Of a DNA stretch of 42,742 bases, positions 12,543 to 19,421 are shown in pieces. The position numbers and the translations under genes were made by a program. Each line of letters opens with the position of its first letter. Position 1 is the stretch's first letter. The DNA is from a virus: positions 1 to 42,742 of IMG/VR virus record IMGVR_UViG_3300050821_003571; one strand, 5' to 3'. The notes under the pieces were generated by a model. That model was not told the DNA's origin. It saw nothing but the letters and a program-made list of their open reading frames with translations, and did no database searches.

Positions 12543-13216
12543 TCCGCGCTGCTCTCCGCAGCGCTTGCTCCGTGAACGGGAGCGGGGAGTTTCGGTTTGC
12601 GAGACTTCGTGGTCCGCTTCGTGGTCCGCTTCGCTTTCGCAGCGCCGTTGGGCTTGGCACTCTTCGCCTTGCGCGGCTTCGGAGCTTCATCAGCCTTCAG
12701 CGGACTCTTCGAGCCGCGCAGGGTATCCAGCGCAACTCGTTCCCCATCCTTGTTGAACGTCCAGCTCTTCCAGCCGTCCACCTGGCGCGGCTTGCCTTTC
12801 TTGTCGTTGCCGAGGATGTAGCTTCCGGCGCTGGAGGGGCTGGTGAACTCCTTGTCGTCAACCTTGATAATGCCGGAAGTGAGCACGGTGCCTTTGTACT
12901 CCTTGCCCCCGGTCGTCATGAAGATTGTCAACGGACTGTCTACTAGGCCAGCCAAGCGAGGCGTGCGGCCCTCGCCCTTCGGCTTACGCTGCTTCTTTTC
13001 TTTTTTGCTCATGTCATCTCCTTCTGAATTTTCACTACTTTGGGAATCTGATGCAAGTCTGAACAACTCACATTTGCAATACTTGAATCTTACTTCATCC
13101 ACCAGCGCGCCGCAAGACTTTCCATGAAGATGCTGGCTGGCGGCGTGAGAGCAACGGCACAAATCGGTCGGCGAGATAACCGTGTCGCCATTGTGAAGCC
13201 AAGCGTAGGCGCTCAT
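12527..13216 (-). CDS. Cys-rich N-terminus fused to a RAMA-like domain with basic tail
   Basis: The 229-residue frame starts at ATG 13216 (ATGA-coupled). Residues 1-68 carry CRCSHAASQHLHGKSCG and KYCKCELF, a small metal-binding module. From Met69 (13012) the second part has a RAMA/DUF4357-like core: TPRLAGLVDSPLTIFMTTGG, SPSSAGSYILG and VDGWKSWTF, ending in LDTLRG. A Lys/Ala/Pro-rich histone H1-like tail follows, with a 12-bp tandem repeat in the DNA (12605-12628). An aaggagatgac ribosome-binding site precedes Met69, so a separate 161-residue product is likely too. RAMA domains accompany DNA methylases and modification-reading enzymes; a beta-class methyltransferase is two genes upstream. Confidence 0.75.
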   Translation of the reverse strand: MSAYAWLHNGDTVISPTDLCRCSHAASQHLHGKSCGALVDEVRFKYCKCELFRLASDSQSSENSEGDDMSKKEKKQRKPKGEGRTPRLAGLVDSPLTIFMTTGGKEYKGTVLTSGIIKVDDKEFTSPSSAGSYILGNDKKGKPRQVDGWKSWTFNKDGERVALDTLRGSKSPLKADEAPKPRKAKSAKPNGAAKAKRTTKRTTKSRKPKLPAPVHGASAAESSAEAAGS

Positions 13217-13404
13217 GCTGGCACCGTCTCCAGTACTTCGCGCCGCAATTTCGCGGCGGAGCGAATCCGTATCTCGCGGCCCGTTTCGAGGTTCGCCGCC
13301 AGCCAGCCGCCGTATTCACTGGCTCTCGCAAGACGCACGCGGCAGAGCTTGCCGCTGACTTTGGCGATGTAGACTTTGCCGATCTGGACGTTAGCTTTTA
13401 GCAT
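13213..13404 (-). CDS. Small SH3/Tudor-like barrel protein, 63 aa
   Basis: The start is ATG 13404 (MLKANVQIGKVYIAKVSGKL) with ggag 8 nt upstream; it overlaps the zinc-ribbon gene by 14 nt. The rest, EYGGWLAANLETGREIRIRS then AAKLRREVL, is a short, strand-rich barrel pattern (Y-x-x-K-V-S-G-K...G-G-W-x-A-x-N...R-I-R-S-A). I know it as a small acidobacterial/planctomycete-type family without a function. Binding to nucleic acid or protein is plausible. Confidence 0.6.
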   Translation of the reverse strand: MLKANVQIGKVYIAKVSGKLCRVRLARASEYGGWLAANLETGREIRIRSAAKLRREVLETVPA

Positions 13405-13570
13405 CGCGACTCCATTCGTTCCCGCAGGACCGACAGACATATTTCTTTGTCCGTATGCGGAAGTACGTCATCACACTCTTGCATTCCGGGCAGCGGGCGG
13501 TCTTGGTATCGCCGTGTGTCTGGTTATTCAAGCCGCCCGCGATGTCTAATGCTTGTTTCTTTGTTGCCAT
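13391..13570 (-). CDS. Zinc-ribbon mini-protein, 59 aa
   Basis: Read by hand: ATG 13570 to TAA 13391-13393. After a basic start (MATKKQALDIAGG) the peptide has RCPECKSVMTYFRI and KKYVCRSCGNEWSR, a Cys4 zinc ribbon of the type seen in transcription factors and small phage regulators. A TTGACA-like element lies at 13603-13608 on the minus strand with a weak TAGAAA after a 15-nt spacer; this could be an internal promoter but is not firm. It overlaps the next gene by 14 nt. Confidence 0.65.
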   Translation of the reverse strand: MATKKQALDIAGGLNNQTHGDTKTARCPECKSVMTYFRIRTKKYVCRSCGNEWSRDAKS

Positions 13571-13643
13571 GATGGTTGCAGTTTCTATCTTCTCTCTCTA
13601 TTTGTCAAGCAAATTCTGGATAATTCGTTAAATCGGTTTAATA

Positions 13644-15224
13644 CTAGCCATATATCATTTGCCGTTGCACGCCACTCAAGCGTTCTTCTGCCAGTGGCTT
13701 GTAGCCTGCGCCGCTATAGGTAATGTCCACCAGCACCGCCCGCCGATTCAACTCAATAGCGACGCGCCCGGTCGTTCCGCTGCCGCCGAACGGATCGAGA
13801 ATCACGCAAGGCTTGATTTCATCCCCGGGGCAAAGGCAGGTCTTTTGCCAGCCAGTTGTGATTTGGTCGCGTACGTGGCCCGGGGTATTGTTAGTGAAGA
13901 GCCGTCCGGCCTCAAGCGCACCGCTTGGATAGCCGCCCATTTCATCCTTGTTCTTGTCCTTCAATGCTTTGTATTCCGGCGTATCCTCGAGCTGCCGCTC
14001 GTACGGCGCTCCGCACTTTGCACAGCAACCCTTCTCGCTCGAGGCCGCTAGGATGCAGCGGCGCGGCAACTCTTCTGGGAACGTAGCAAAGTGTGCGCCG
14101 CTGTACGGCTGCGTGGCGAAGTTCCAGACGTTGCGGAGATTGCGGAGATTGCCCGTTACCATTACTGAACCTTCTTTTCCATTGCCGCTAGGCTTTACGC
14201 CCATTCCTTCTGCTTGTGCGGCGCTGCCAACTTTTCCTTTCACCTTGCGAACCGCCGGGACGGCTTCTTCGCCAACCGCGAACGAATCCCAGAAGTACTG
14301 CTCGCTTTTCGTCATCATAATTATATGCTCGTACGCATCCGTCGGCCTGTCCGTGCAGCTTTCCGGCATCGGGTTCGGCTTGGCCCAAATAATCATGCTT
14401 CGAATCCACCAGCCATCTTCCTGCGCGGCGATGGCGATGCGCTGTGGGATGAGGCACAAATCCTTGGGCTTGATACCATTGCCAAATTCTCGCCGCACGT
14501 CATTTTCAAAGTGTGCGCCGCGCACACTTTGCTGTTTTTTAGAACCGCCGCCGGAGCCGATGGTCGTGCTACCAGCGTAGGAGTCTCCAAGATTCCAGAA
14601 CAGCACTCCATCCCCGCGCAACACTCTTCGCAGCTCGCGCAGGATCTGGACGCTATGCCGGATATACATTTCCACGTTCGGCTCTAGGCCGTACGGACAC
14701 TTCTCGCCGTCCTTCCAGGTTACATCCTGCTCGCCCGCATACTTCCGCAGCGCCCAATACGGCGGCGAAGTCACGATACATTGGACGCTTGCGTTAGCCA
14801 TCGGAATCTCTGTGGCGCTGCAACCGAGCATGAGAACGTCCTTGTCGGGTATTTTGGCGTCTTCATAAACGGTTTGTATGACCAGCTCAGGTTCTCGCTC
14901 CGCCGCGCCCCTCGCCCTTTTCTTCTCTTCCTCCCTCTCCGCTTGCGCGTCGAAGGTCGGAGCGCGCGCAGCTTGCGGAGTGAAGTAGAAGGCGTCAGTC
15001 CTGTCGTCGCTTAGACAGCCCGCACTGCAATAATGAGTTAAGCCATCGTGCTCTTGCGGACGGACGCTCTTGTAGCCTCTCGCGCCGCAGCGGGGACAGG
15101 GATTATCGATCTTCGCTGCGGCGGACGGCGCGGCGGACGGCGCGGCGGAAGAGTTCTCCGGCGCTGATGGTTGCGTCTGCGGCTCGAACAGGTTCGGATG
15201 ATATACTGCTTGTTTCTTTGGCAT
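13644..15224 (-). CDS. DNA methyltransferase, beta class (SPPYW type) with zinc-ribbon elements
   Basis: The 526-residue protein carries motif IV TSPPYWALR at 152-157 and the AdoMet-binding motif I DPFGGSGTTG at 477-486, an order that makes it a beta-class amino-methyltransferase. TSPPYW is typical of N4-cytosine enzymes, but N6-adenine is not excluded. The N-terminus has an Ala/Ser/Pro linker made of a 12-bp repeat and a ribbon CPRCGARGYKS...HYCSAGC. A second Cys cluster, CCAKCGAPY...CLCPG, lies before motif I. It has no cognate restriction enzyme beside it. In a phage it likely protects DNA against host restriction. Its 5' end overlaps the preceding zinc-finger gene by 122 bp. Confidence 0.92.
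   Translation of the reverse strand: MPKKQAVYHPNLFEPQTQPSAPENSSAAPSAAPSAAAKIDNPCPRCGARGYKSVRPQEHDGLTHYCSAGCLSDDRTDAFYFTPQAARAPTFDAQAEREEEKKRARGAAEREPELVIQTVYEDAKIPDKDVLMLGCSATEIPMANASVQCIVTSPPYWALRKYAGEQDVTWKDGEKCPYGLEPNVEMYIRHSVQILRELRRVLRGDGVLFWNLGDSYAGSTTIGSGGGSKKQQSVRGAHFENDVRREFGNGIKPKDLCLIPQRIAIAAQEDGWWIRSMIIWAKPNPMPESCTDRPTDAYEHIIMMTKSEQYFWDSFAVGEEAVPAVRKVKGKVGSAAQAEGMGVKPSGNGKEGSVMVTGNLRNLRNVWNFATQPYSGAHFATFPEELPRRCILAASSEKGCCAKCGAPYERQLEDTPEYKALKDKNKDEMGGYPSGALEAGRLFTNNTPGHVRDQITTGWQKTCLCPGDEIKPCVILDPFGGSGTTGRVAIELNRRAVLVDITYSGAGYKPLAEERLSGVQRQMIYG
14507..14531. repeat. 25-bp palindrome inside the methyltransferase gene
   Basis: Twelve-bp arms, caaagtgtgcgc and gcgcacactttg, flank a single C. 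It is followed on the plus strand by ctg and tttttt (14535-14540), so the antisense strand carries a terminator-like structure. A 15-bp part of the same arm recurs at 14087-14101. It is coding on the minus strand (RGAHFE). Confidence 0.8.
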
Positions 15225-15396
15225 GTTTTGCCTCTTTCTTTAATCGTGCGTTTAACCGTTGGTCGTTCAGACAATTCTCACAAGCCGTATGTCCGCGCTT
15301 CGCTCGATTCGCGCAATGAATGCAGATTCCTTTCCGTATCCGCTTGCGAAGATATTTCTTCTTCCACGACCTATAGTTTTGTATATTACGCGGCAT
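15103..15396 (-). CDS. Basic zinc-finger protein overlapping the methyltransferase start
   Basis: The 97-residue protein has a strongly basic N-terminus (SWKKKYLRKRIRKG) and one CxxC...CxxC finger: CIHCANRAKRGHTACENCLN. The last about 40 residues overlap the methyltransferase reading frame in another frame over 122 bp, across 12-bp GC-rich repeats. The first 60 residues are the more credible part. It overlaps the upstream DpdA-like gene by 11 nt. Likely Zn- and nucleic-acid-binding; function unknown. Confidence 0.55.
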   Translation of the reverse strand: MPRNIQNYRSWKKKYLRKRIRKGICIHCANRAKRGHTACENCLNDQRLNARLKKEAKHAKETSSISSEPVRAADATISAGELFRRAVRRAVRRSEDR

Positions 15397-16015
15397 GATT
15401 CCTCGGACTTAGAAGGCTCGGCTGCTTTCGCGCAACGTCGAGCTTTCGCACGTTGACTGAGTACATTGTCGCGCTTGTGCCATCGAAAGAATCCGCTCCT
15501 GCTTCAGCGCAAAGCCTAATGCGCTCTATCGTGTTGACTCGCCCTACATGATAGTAACAATTCAGAGCGTGGGCGACACAGCCCCATTCGTACATCGTTT
15601 CGAGTTTCCAGTCTGTCGAGCCGCCAAGAAATATCCCGACGCGATACTGACGAATAAAATCTCCGACTTCATCGACTGTCATTCCATCTTGAACGGCGAG
15701 CAGTAAGCGTTTCGGCATCCCGTTCGTTTTTCTTATCCACGCTTCTGAAGTCCGCAAACTCTCTTCGCCCTTTCCTACTACGTCAGGCATGACAACGAAG
15801 TCCGCCGCGCCGCCGTGCTGCTCGACAAGAGCGTTAAAGCCGCGCATGTCGAATGGCTCTTTTTGCTGATGGCAAGACCATGCGCCGTTATCAATCGCAA
15901 AAAATAATCCCTCGCGCGGCTTCGGATTTTTCGGCGAGAGAAGAATACGCCAGCCATATTTTCGCAACTCTGCGAGATTGCGTTTCGTGCCAGTATTTGA
16001 AGCGTAAGCGATCAT
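15386..16015 (-). CDS. TGT/DpdA-like transglycosylase family protein
   Basis: The 209-residue protein has YASNTGTKRNLAELRKYGWR, FAIDNGAWSCH (39-49), ADFVVMPDVVG (71-81), LAVQDGM (106-112), GIFLGGSTDWKLETMYEW (127-144), then HVGRVNTIERIRLCAEAGAD with SFDGTS (156-181). Q-D-G-M, the G-G-S loop and a final A-G-A-D-S-F-D match the barrel architecture of queuine tRNA-ribosyltransferases and of the DNA-specific DpdA group that inserts 7-deazaguanines into phage or bacterial DNA. Asp in PDVVG and Asp in SFDGTS are candidate catalytic positions. No queuosine-pathway genes are present, so substrate would come from the host. The assignment to DpdA rather than a related uncharacterised group is an inference. 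Confidence 0.65.
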   Translation of the reverse strand: MIAYASNTGTKRNLAELRKYGWRILLSPKNPKPREGLFFAIDNGAWSCHQQKEPFDMRGFNALVEQHGGAADFVVMPDVVGKGEESLRTSEAWIRKTNGMPKRLLLAVQDGMTVDEVGDFIRQYRVGIFLGGSTDWKLETMYEWGCVAHALNCYYHVGRVNTIERIRLCAEAGADSFDGTSATMYSVNVRKLDVARKQPSLLSPRNHAA

Positions 16016-16242
16016 GCTTTATCCTCTTCACTCATCGGAAAAGTTTCGAGCAGTTCTTCTCGCGTTACCATCTTCATCGGTAGCGTTGGCGGTAAAGGCA
16101 ATTTCATCTGCGCCTCAAGCCCATGCACGCGCTTGCAGTGCATGACAATGCCGCGATACGAGCGCACGACTTTTTTGCAGTCTCCGACGCGGCAACGGAA
16201 ACCGACAAGACCTAAGTTTGACGTATAACAGGGGTCATACAT
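16012..16242 (-). CDS. C2H2-type zinc-finger protein, 76 aa
   Basis: Residues 17-40 read FRCRVGDCKKVVRSYRGIVM, then HCKRVH: Cys17, Cys22, His35 and His40 spaced C-x4-C-x12-H-x4-H, as in classical C2H2 fingers. The remainder is Pro-rich with an acidic end. One such finger often binds DNA or protein in bacterial and phage regulators. It overlaps the primase-helicase gene by 8 nt and is ATGA-coupled to the DpdA-like gene. Confidence 0.7.
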   Translation of the reverse strand: MYDPCYTSNLGLVGFRCRVGDCKKVVRSYRGIVMHCKRVHGLEAQMKLPLPPTLPMKMVTREELLETFPMSEEDKA

Positions 16243-18235
16243 CTGGCGGCCTCCGAAAGACGCGCTTACTCTTTCCGCGTTCGTCTTTCGATACGATCTG
16301 ATTCCAGCCGTTACTGCGAAGGCATTTCGAAACCGTTATTTTGTCGGAGTGCGTCCACGCATCCATCTTCTTTTGAATCGCGCTACCTAGCACGTCGGCG
16401 ACGGTAATCTCATCAGGGCAAAATTCCAGCCACTTTTCTATAATGCCGTCCCATACTCCTGCCTGGTAGCGTTGCTTTTGTTCTTCGCGCGCCAGTTCGT
16501 TCAACTCGTCCGTATCCAACCACCAATGCTCGTCGTCCTCGTAACGTTCTGTGGCTTCCGCCCATAATTGGTCCCGATGCTCTTCGAGCTTTTCAACATC
16601 TATCGCTCCGCAGCGCACTGGCCAGAATCTCCTATTTCCTGTTTCATCGGTGAACGGTGTTTCATCATTCACACTGCCAGCGAAGATATTCTGCCGAGGT
16701 ACGTCTATCGTTGTTCTTCCATATGGCGGCCGGAAATGATCGTATGTCGCAGTGAGGAACGATTTGACTTTCTCCGCGAGCGAGCGCCGGACGGCGGAAA
16801 GCTCCGCTAGTTCTACAATCCATTTACCGTGTAAGTCGATGCGCGAGTCTTTCGAATCAAGATCGCTTACGTGGTCAGTGAACCATTCCGTTCCGGCGAG
16901 CGTTCGCAGCGCAGTAGACTTTCGTATACCTTGTGGACCTTCGAGAAGCAGTGTGTAGTCCGCTTGGCAACCTGGCCGGAATACGCGCGCAACGCCTGAT
17001 ATTAGCCAGCGGCGTCCTACGGCGCGAACGAACTTCGAGTCTTTTGCACCGAGATACGTCACGAGCCATAAAGAGATGCGCTCCGTGCCGTCCCACTTGA
17101 GTCCTTTGAGATATTCTCTAACTGGATGAAACGTGTTCTTCGCTGCTACGGATTGAACTGCATTGTTCGTAACTTGTGGTGTAACGATAACTCCGCGATG
17201 TTGTAGCCATTCGCTTGTATCTATGTCATCAACGTCCGTCCACTTTTCCCCTGCCGGCTTGCCCCACGGCGTATCCTTGCGCGTGACGATGTGAAGCGAA
17301 AATTCATTTAAGCCGAGCACGCCTTCCCAACGCGTATCATTTTTTAGTGCGGCTATTGCGTTCGCTAGAATCGGCTTTATCGTTCCCTTCTCCGTCAAGA
17401 TCATGCCAGACGGAGAAGCGCGATTCAGGCCGAGCCAATCAGTAATCGTCTTGACGATTATCTTTCCATGCTCGCCAAGCATCTCGCGGAGCTTTGGAGC
17501 GCCGAACGCTTCGCCGTCGCCTTCGACGCGGCGATAACAGTTCGAGACGTTGCCTTTCACTTCCTTCAAATCCTCTTGGTCAGCGATGCGAATCACGGCG
17601 CTTACAAATTCTAGCGTTTCGGTTTCTGGCCATTCCGCGTGGGCGAGCATTCCGACGAGCGCGAGACGCGCGTCATGACGCGGTTGCCAGTAACGGACGA
17701 GCAGCGCAGCAGCGGCTATCTTGCTCGTCCATCGAAGCAGGGCGGCGTAATCCGACTTACCGAACTCGCCTTTTTCATACCATTCGTAAAGCTCACCGGA
17801 AACGTGCTGCGACGGCGGGATAATCGTCTGGCAGCCGGCTCCGCGAAGCTCTATCATCATCGGCTTTTCTTCTTTTTTCTTGCGGAACGGGTCGAGGAAT
17901 TTATTTGTTCCAGCTTCGCCAGGTAGTTCGAAGAAGTAATGCGAGCGCGGGCTGGACTTGTGGCCGGAGATACGCTTCGTTTTCGGTCCTTGTATCAGCG
18001 GTGCTACTGCGAGCGCTTCCGAGCAATCCAAGTCTACGTCCACGATAGGGCGCGGCTTGATGCCTAACAGCCAGCCGAAATTCTCGCCGTTTCCGAAATG
18101 CTCTTGAAGATCGTCCAGCTCGAAGCGCTTATCTTGCCAATCGTCGCCGCAGCATGGTTTCTTTGCGCCGATTTTCACAGGTACGGAATAAATCGAAAGA
18201 GCGAGAGAATCGCGCACCGCCGATAGGACGCTCAT
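16235..18235 (-). CDS. Primase-polymerase with VirE-type helicase
   Basis: The 666-residue, two-part protein has an N-terminal prim-pol domain (PF09250-like) with FGWLLGIKPRPIVDVDLD (about 53-70), whose D-V-D gives the metal-binding acids, and HYFFELPG (99-106). The C-terminal half is a virulence-associated E (PF05272-like) superfamily 3-type ATPase: NTFHPVREYLKGLKWDGTER, Walker A GPQGIRKST (433-441), FAGSVNDETPFTDETGNRRF and a Trp/Glu-rich end. It would prime and unwind at the phage origin. It is the second gene of the early operon, next to the repeat-rich intergenic region at 19038-19217, in keeping with an initiator role. Confidence 0.92.
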   Translation of the reverse strand: MSVLSAVRDSLALSIYSVPVKIGAKKPCCGDDWQDKRFELDDLQEHFGNGENFGWLLGIKPRPIVDVDLDCSEALAVAPLIQGPKTKRISGHKSSPRSHYFFELPGEAGTNKFLDPFRKKKEEKPMMIELRGAGCQTIIPPSQHVSGELYEWYEKGEFGKSDYAALLRWTSKIAAAALLVRYWQPRHDARLALVGMLAHAEWPETETLEFVSAVIRIADQEDLKEVKGNVSNCYRRVEGDGEAFGAPKLREMLGEHGKIIVKTITDWLGLNRASPSGMILTEKGTIKPILANAIAALKNDTRWEGVLGLNEFSLHIVTRKDTPWGKPAGEKWTDVDDIDTSEWLQHRGVIVTPQVTNNAVQSVAAKNTFHPVREYLKGLKWDGTERISLWLVTYLGAKDSKFVRAVGRRWLISGVARVFRPGCQADYTLLLEGPQGIRKSTALRTLAGTEWFTDHVSDLDSKDSRIDLHGKWIVELAELSAVRRSLAEKVKSFLTATYDHFRPPYGRTTIDVPRQNIFAGSVNDETPFTDETGNRRFWPVRCGAIDVEKLEEHRDQLWAEATERYEDDEHWWLDTDELNELAREEQKQRYQAGVWDGIIEKWLEFCPDEITVADVLGSAIQKKMDAWTHSDKITVSKCLRSNGWNQIVSKDERGKSKRVFRRPPDV

Positions 18236-18897
18236 CCGCGCCTCGCAAGGCTAAGATTCGCTTGCTTGCTTAGTATCCGCAAGCGCGCATGAATCGAATG
18301 ATAGCGCTGCCAGGAGGCGAGCTGGTCGTTGTCGGCCATCGTCTCGAACGTGCGATGGTCCGTATCGGACGAAACGCGCACGTCTTCGAAGCGTAAGCCG
18401 TTTATATCTAGCCATTCGGCTACGAGCGCTAGAAATGTCTGCGGCTTTTTGTGATCGACGTGCGGCTCTTCGATAATCTCGTTTGTGAGCGGGCAACGTG
18501 TTCTGCCTGGCAGGAAATTGTCATTCTTGAATTCGATAATTTGAGGGACAATCGCTTCGCGCATCGCTTCGAGAGCACGGCGGCGCTGCCGTTCTTCGCC
18601 TGATTCTTGCGTCGTTCTTATTCGATTGTGACTGAAAATCGCGTGCTCGCCGTCGATTCTGACGAGTACGAACTGGCGAGAATTTCTCCAATGCTCGTCT
18701 GGCTGCGTCGTAAAGTATGCGATGCCGCAACCGATTTTTTCGCTCGCGCGTGGATGAAGCTTTATGAACTCGCGCAGGAACAGGTCATCCTGTCCGAGAA
18801 TCTTTTCGCCATCTTTATATTTGGATTTGATCGAACGCGCGTGGTTGGTTATAGCTTCGTTCGTGCGAAACTCTATTCCTGCAAGAATTCTGTGCAT
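18232..18897 (-). CDS. DUF3223 (DCL-like) protein with HNH-like C-terminus
   Basis: The 221-residue protein is read from ATG 18897 (MHRILAGIEFRTNEAI), preceded by gaggggtacc; a longer start at 18951 is less likely. RSIKSKYKDGEKILGQDDLF, then LREFIKLHPRASEKIGCGIA, match the DUF3223/DCL pattern. The C-terminal part, RCPLTNEIIEEPHVDHKKPQ followed by TFLALVAEW, looks like a single-finger HNH (one C, one H-x-D-H) endonuclease remnant. First gene of the leftward operon, ATGA-coupled to the primase-helicase. Function is unclear; a nicking or DNA-binding role near the origin is possible. Confidence 0.7.
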   Translation of the reverse strand: MHRILAGIEFRTNEAITNHARSIKSKYKDGEKILGQDDLFLREFIKLHPRASEKIGCGIAYFTTQPDEHWRNSRQFVLVRIDGEHAIFSHNRIRTTQESGEERQRRRALEAMREAIVPQIIEFKNDNFLPGRTRCPLTNEIIEEPHVDHKKPQTFLALVAEWLDINGLRFEDVRVSSDTDHRTFETMADNDQLASWQRYHSIHARLRILSKQANLSLARRG

Positions 18898-19037
18898 GTC
18901 GCGGGTACCCCTCAGAGAGCTTCGTTCGAACGACGTGGCGAGCGGAGGCACCCGCGAAGATGTCGTTTCCCGCGCACGTCGCTCTACGAAGCGTTTAGCA
19001 CTCTAGCACGTAAGTCACTCAAAATAAAGAAAAATTT

Positions 19038-19217
19038 TTCTACGCTTCTACAGCTTCTACGTAGTTACACGTGTTTCCCTAAAGTCCTAGAGAATTAAAA
19101 AAATAGGGTATATTTCCCATACGTACGTAGCAATATATGTAGAATCGTAGAGATTGTAGAAAGTAGTAGCTATTTCTACGAGTTACGGCGCTACAGTTTC
19201 TCTACAGTTCTACAGTT
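19038..19217. repeat. Iteron-like cluster of TTCTAC(A/G) / CTACAG repeats
   Basis: Within 180 bp the core TTCTAC(A/G) occurs at 19038, 19046, 19055 and 19174, reverse-complement forms GTAGA(A/G) at 19139, 19147 and 19156, and CTACAGTT at 19191, 19202 and 19210. Several are spaced 8-11 bp apart, about one helical turn. They lie in AT-rich DNA next to the primase-helicase operon, the layout of a replication origin or a multi-operator. Confidence 0.75.
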
Positions 19218-19272
19218 GCGAAAATAGTTGAAAAATTCTCTTTACTTTTCGAAAAAACAAGCGCGTAAGTAT

Positions 19273-19287
19273 GCGTCAACGTGACGC
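19273..19287. repeat. Operator-like palindrome GCGTCA-acg-TGACGC
   Basis: Perfect 6-bp arms around 3 nt, downstream of the repeat cluster and 135 bp before the terminase start. It is a possible binding site for a dimeric regulator. Confidence 0.5.
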
Positions 19288-19358
19288 TTCGCACTCAACG
19301 CGTAAAGGGAAGGGGACGTTCGAGCGGCGGAGTGTCTGCCTCAGTGATGAACCCCACG

Positions 19359-19393
19359 GCGGGCGCTGTCGAACCCACTAAGATGGCGCCCGC
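19359..19393. repeat. 8-bp GC inverted repeat before the terminase genes
   Basis: GCGGGCGC (19359-19366) and GCGCCCGC (19386-19393) are exact complements around 19 nt, ending 28 nt before the TerS start. A leader hairpin or attenuator is possible; no T-tract follows. Confidence 0.5.
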
Positions 19394-19421
19394 AGTTTGC
19401 TAAAGTAGCTGAGATGTAGCG

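Larger units (their letters stand above)
18898..19421. promoter_or_regulatory. Divergent intergenic region, putative origin and promoters
   Basis: This 524-bp gene-free stretch separates the leftward early operon from the rightward packaging operon, so both operons probably start here. It is much richer in A and T than its flanks from about 19015 to 19260. It contains the CTAC(A/G) repeat cluster (19038-19217), a palindrome at 19273-19287 and an inverted repeat at 19359-19393. I do not see a textbook sigma-70 promoter; TTGAAA at 19228-19233 (plus) lacks a clear partner. No ORF of merit. Confidence 0.65.

Noticed and set aside
12374-12946. 190-codon plus-strand frame opposite the RAMA gene
   Set aside because: It is antisense to a clear minus-strand domain gene, has Arg/Leu/Ala-rich low-complexity translation and no ribosome-binding site.
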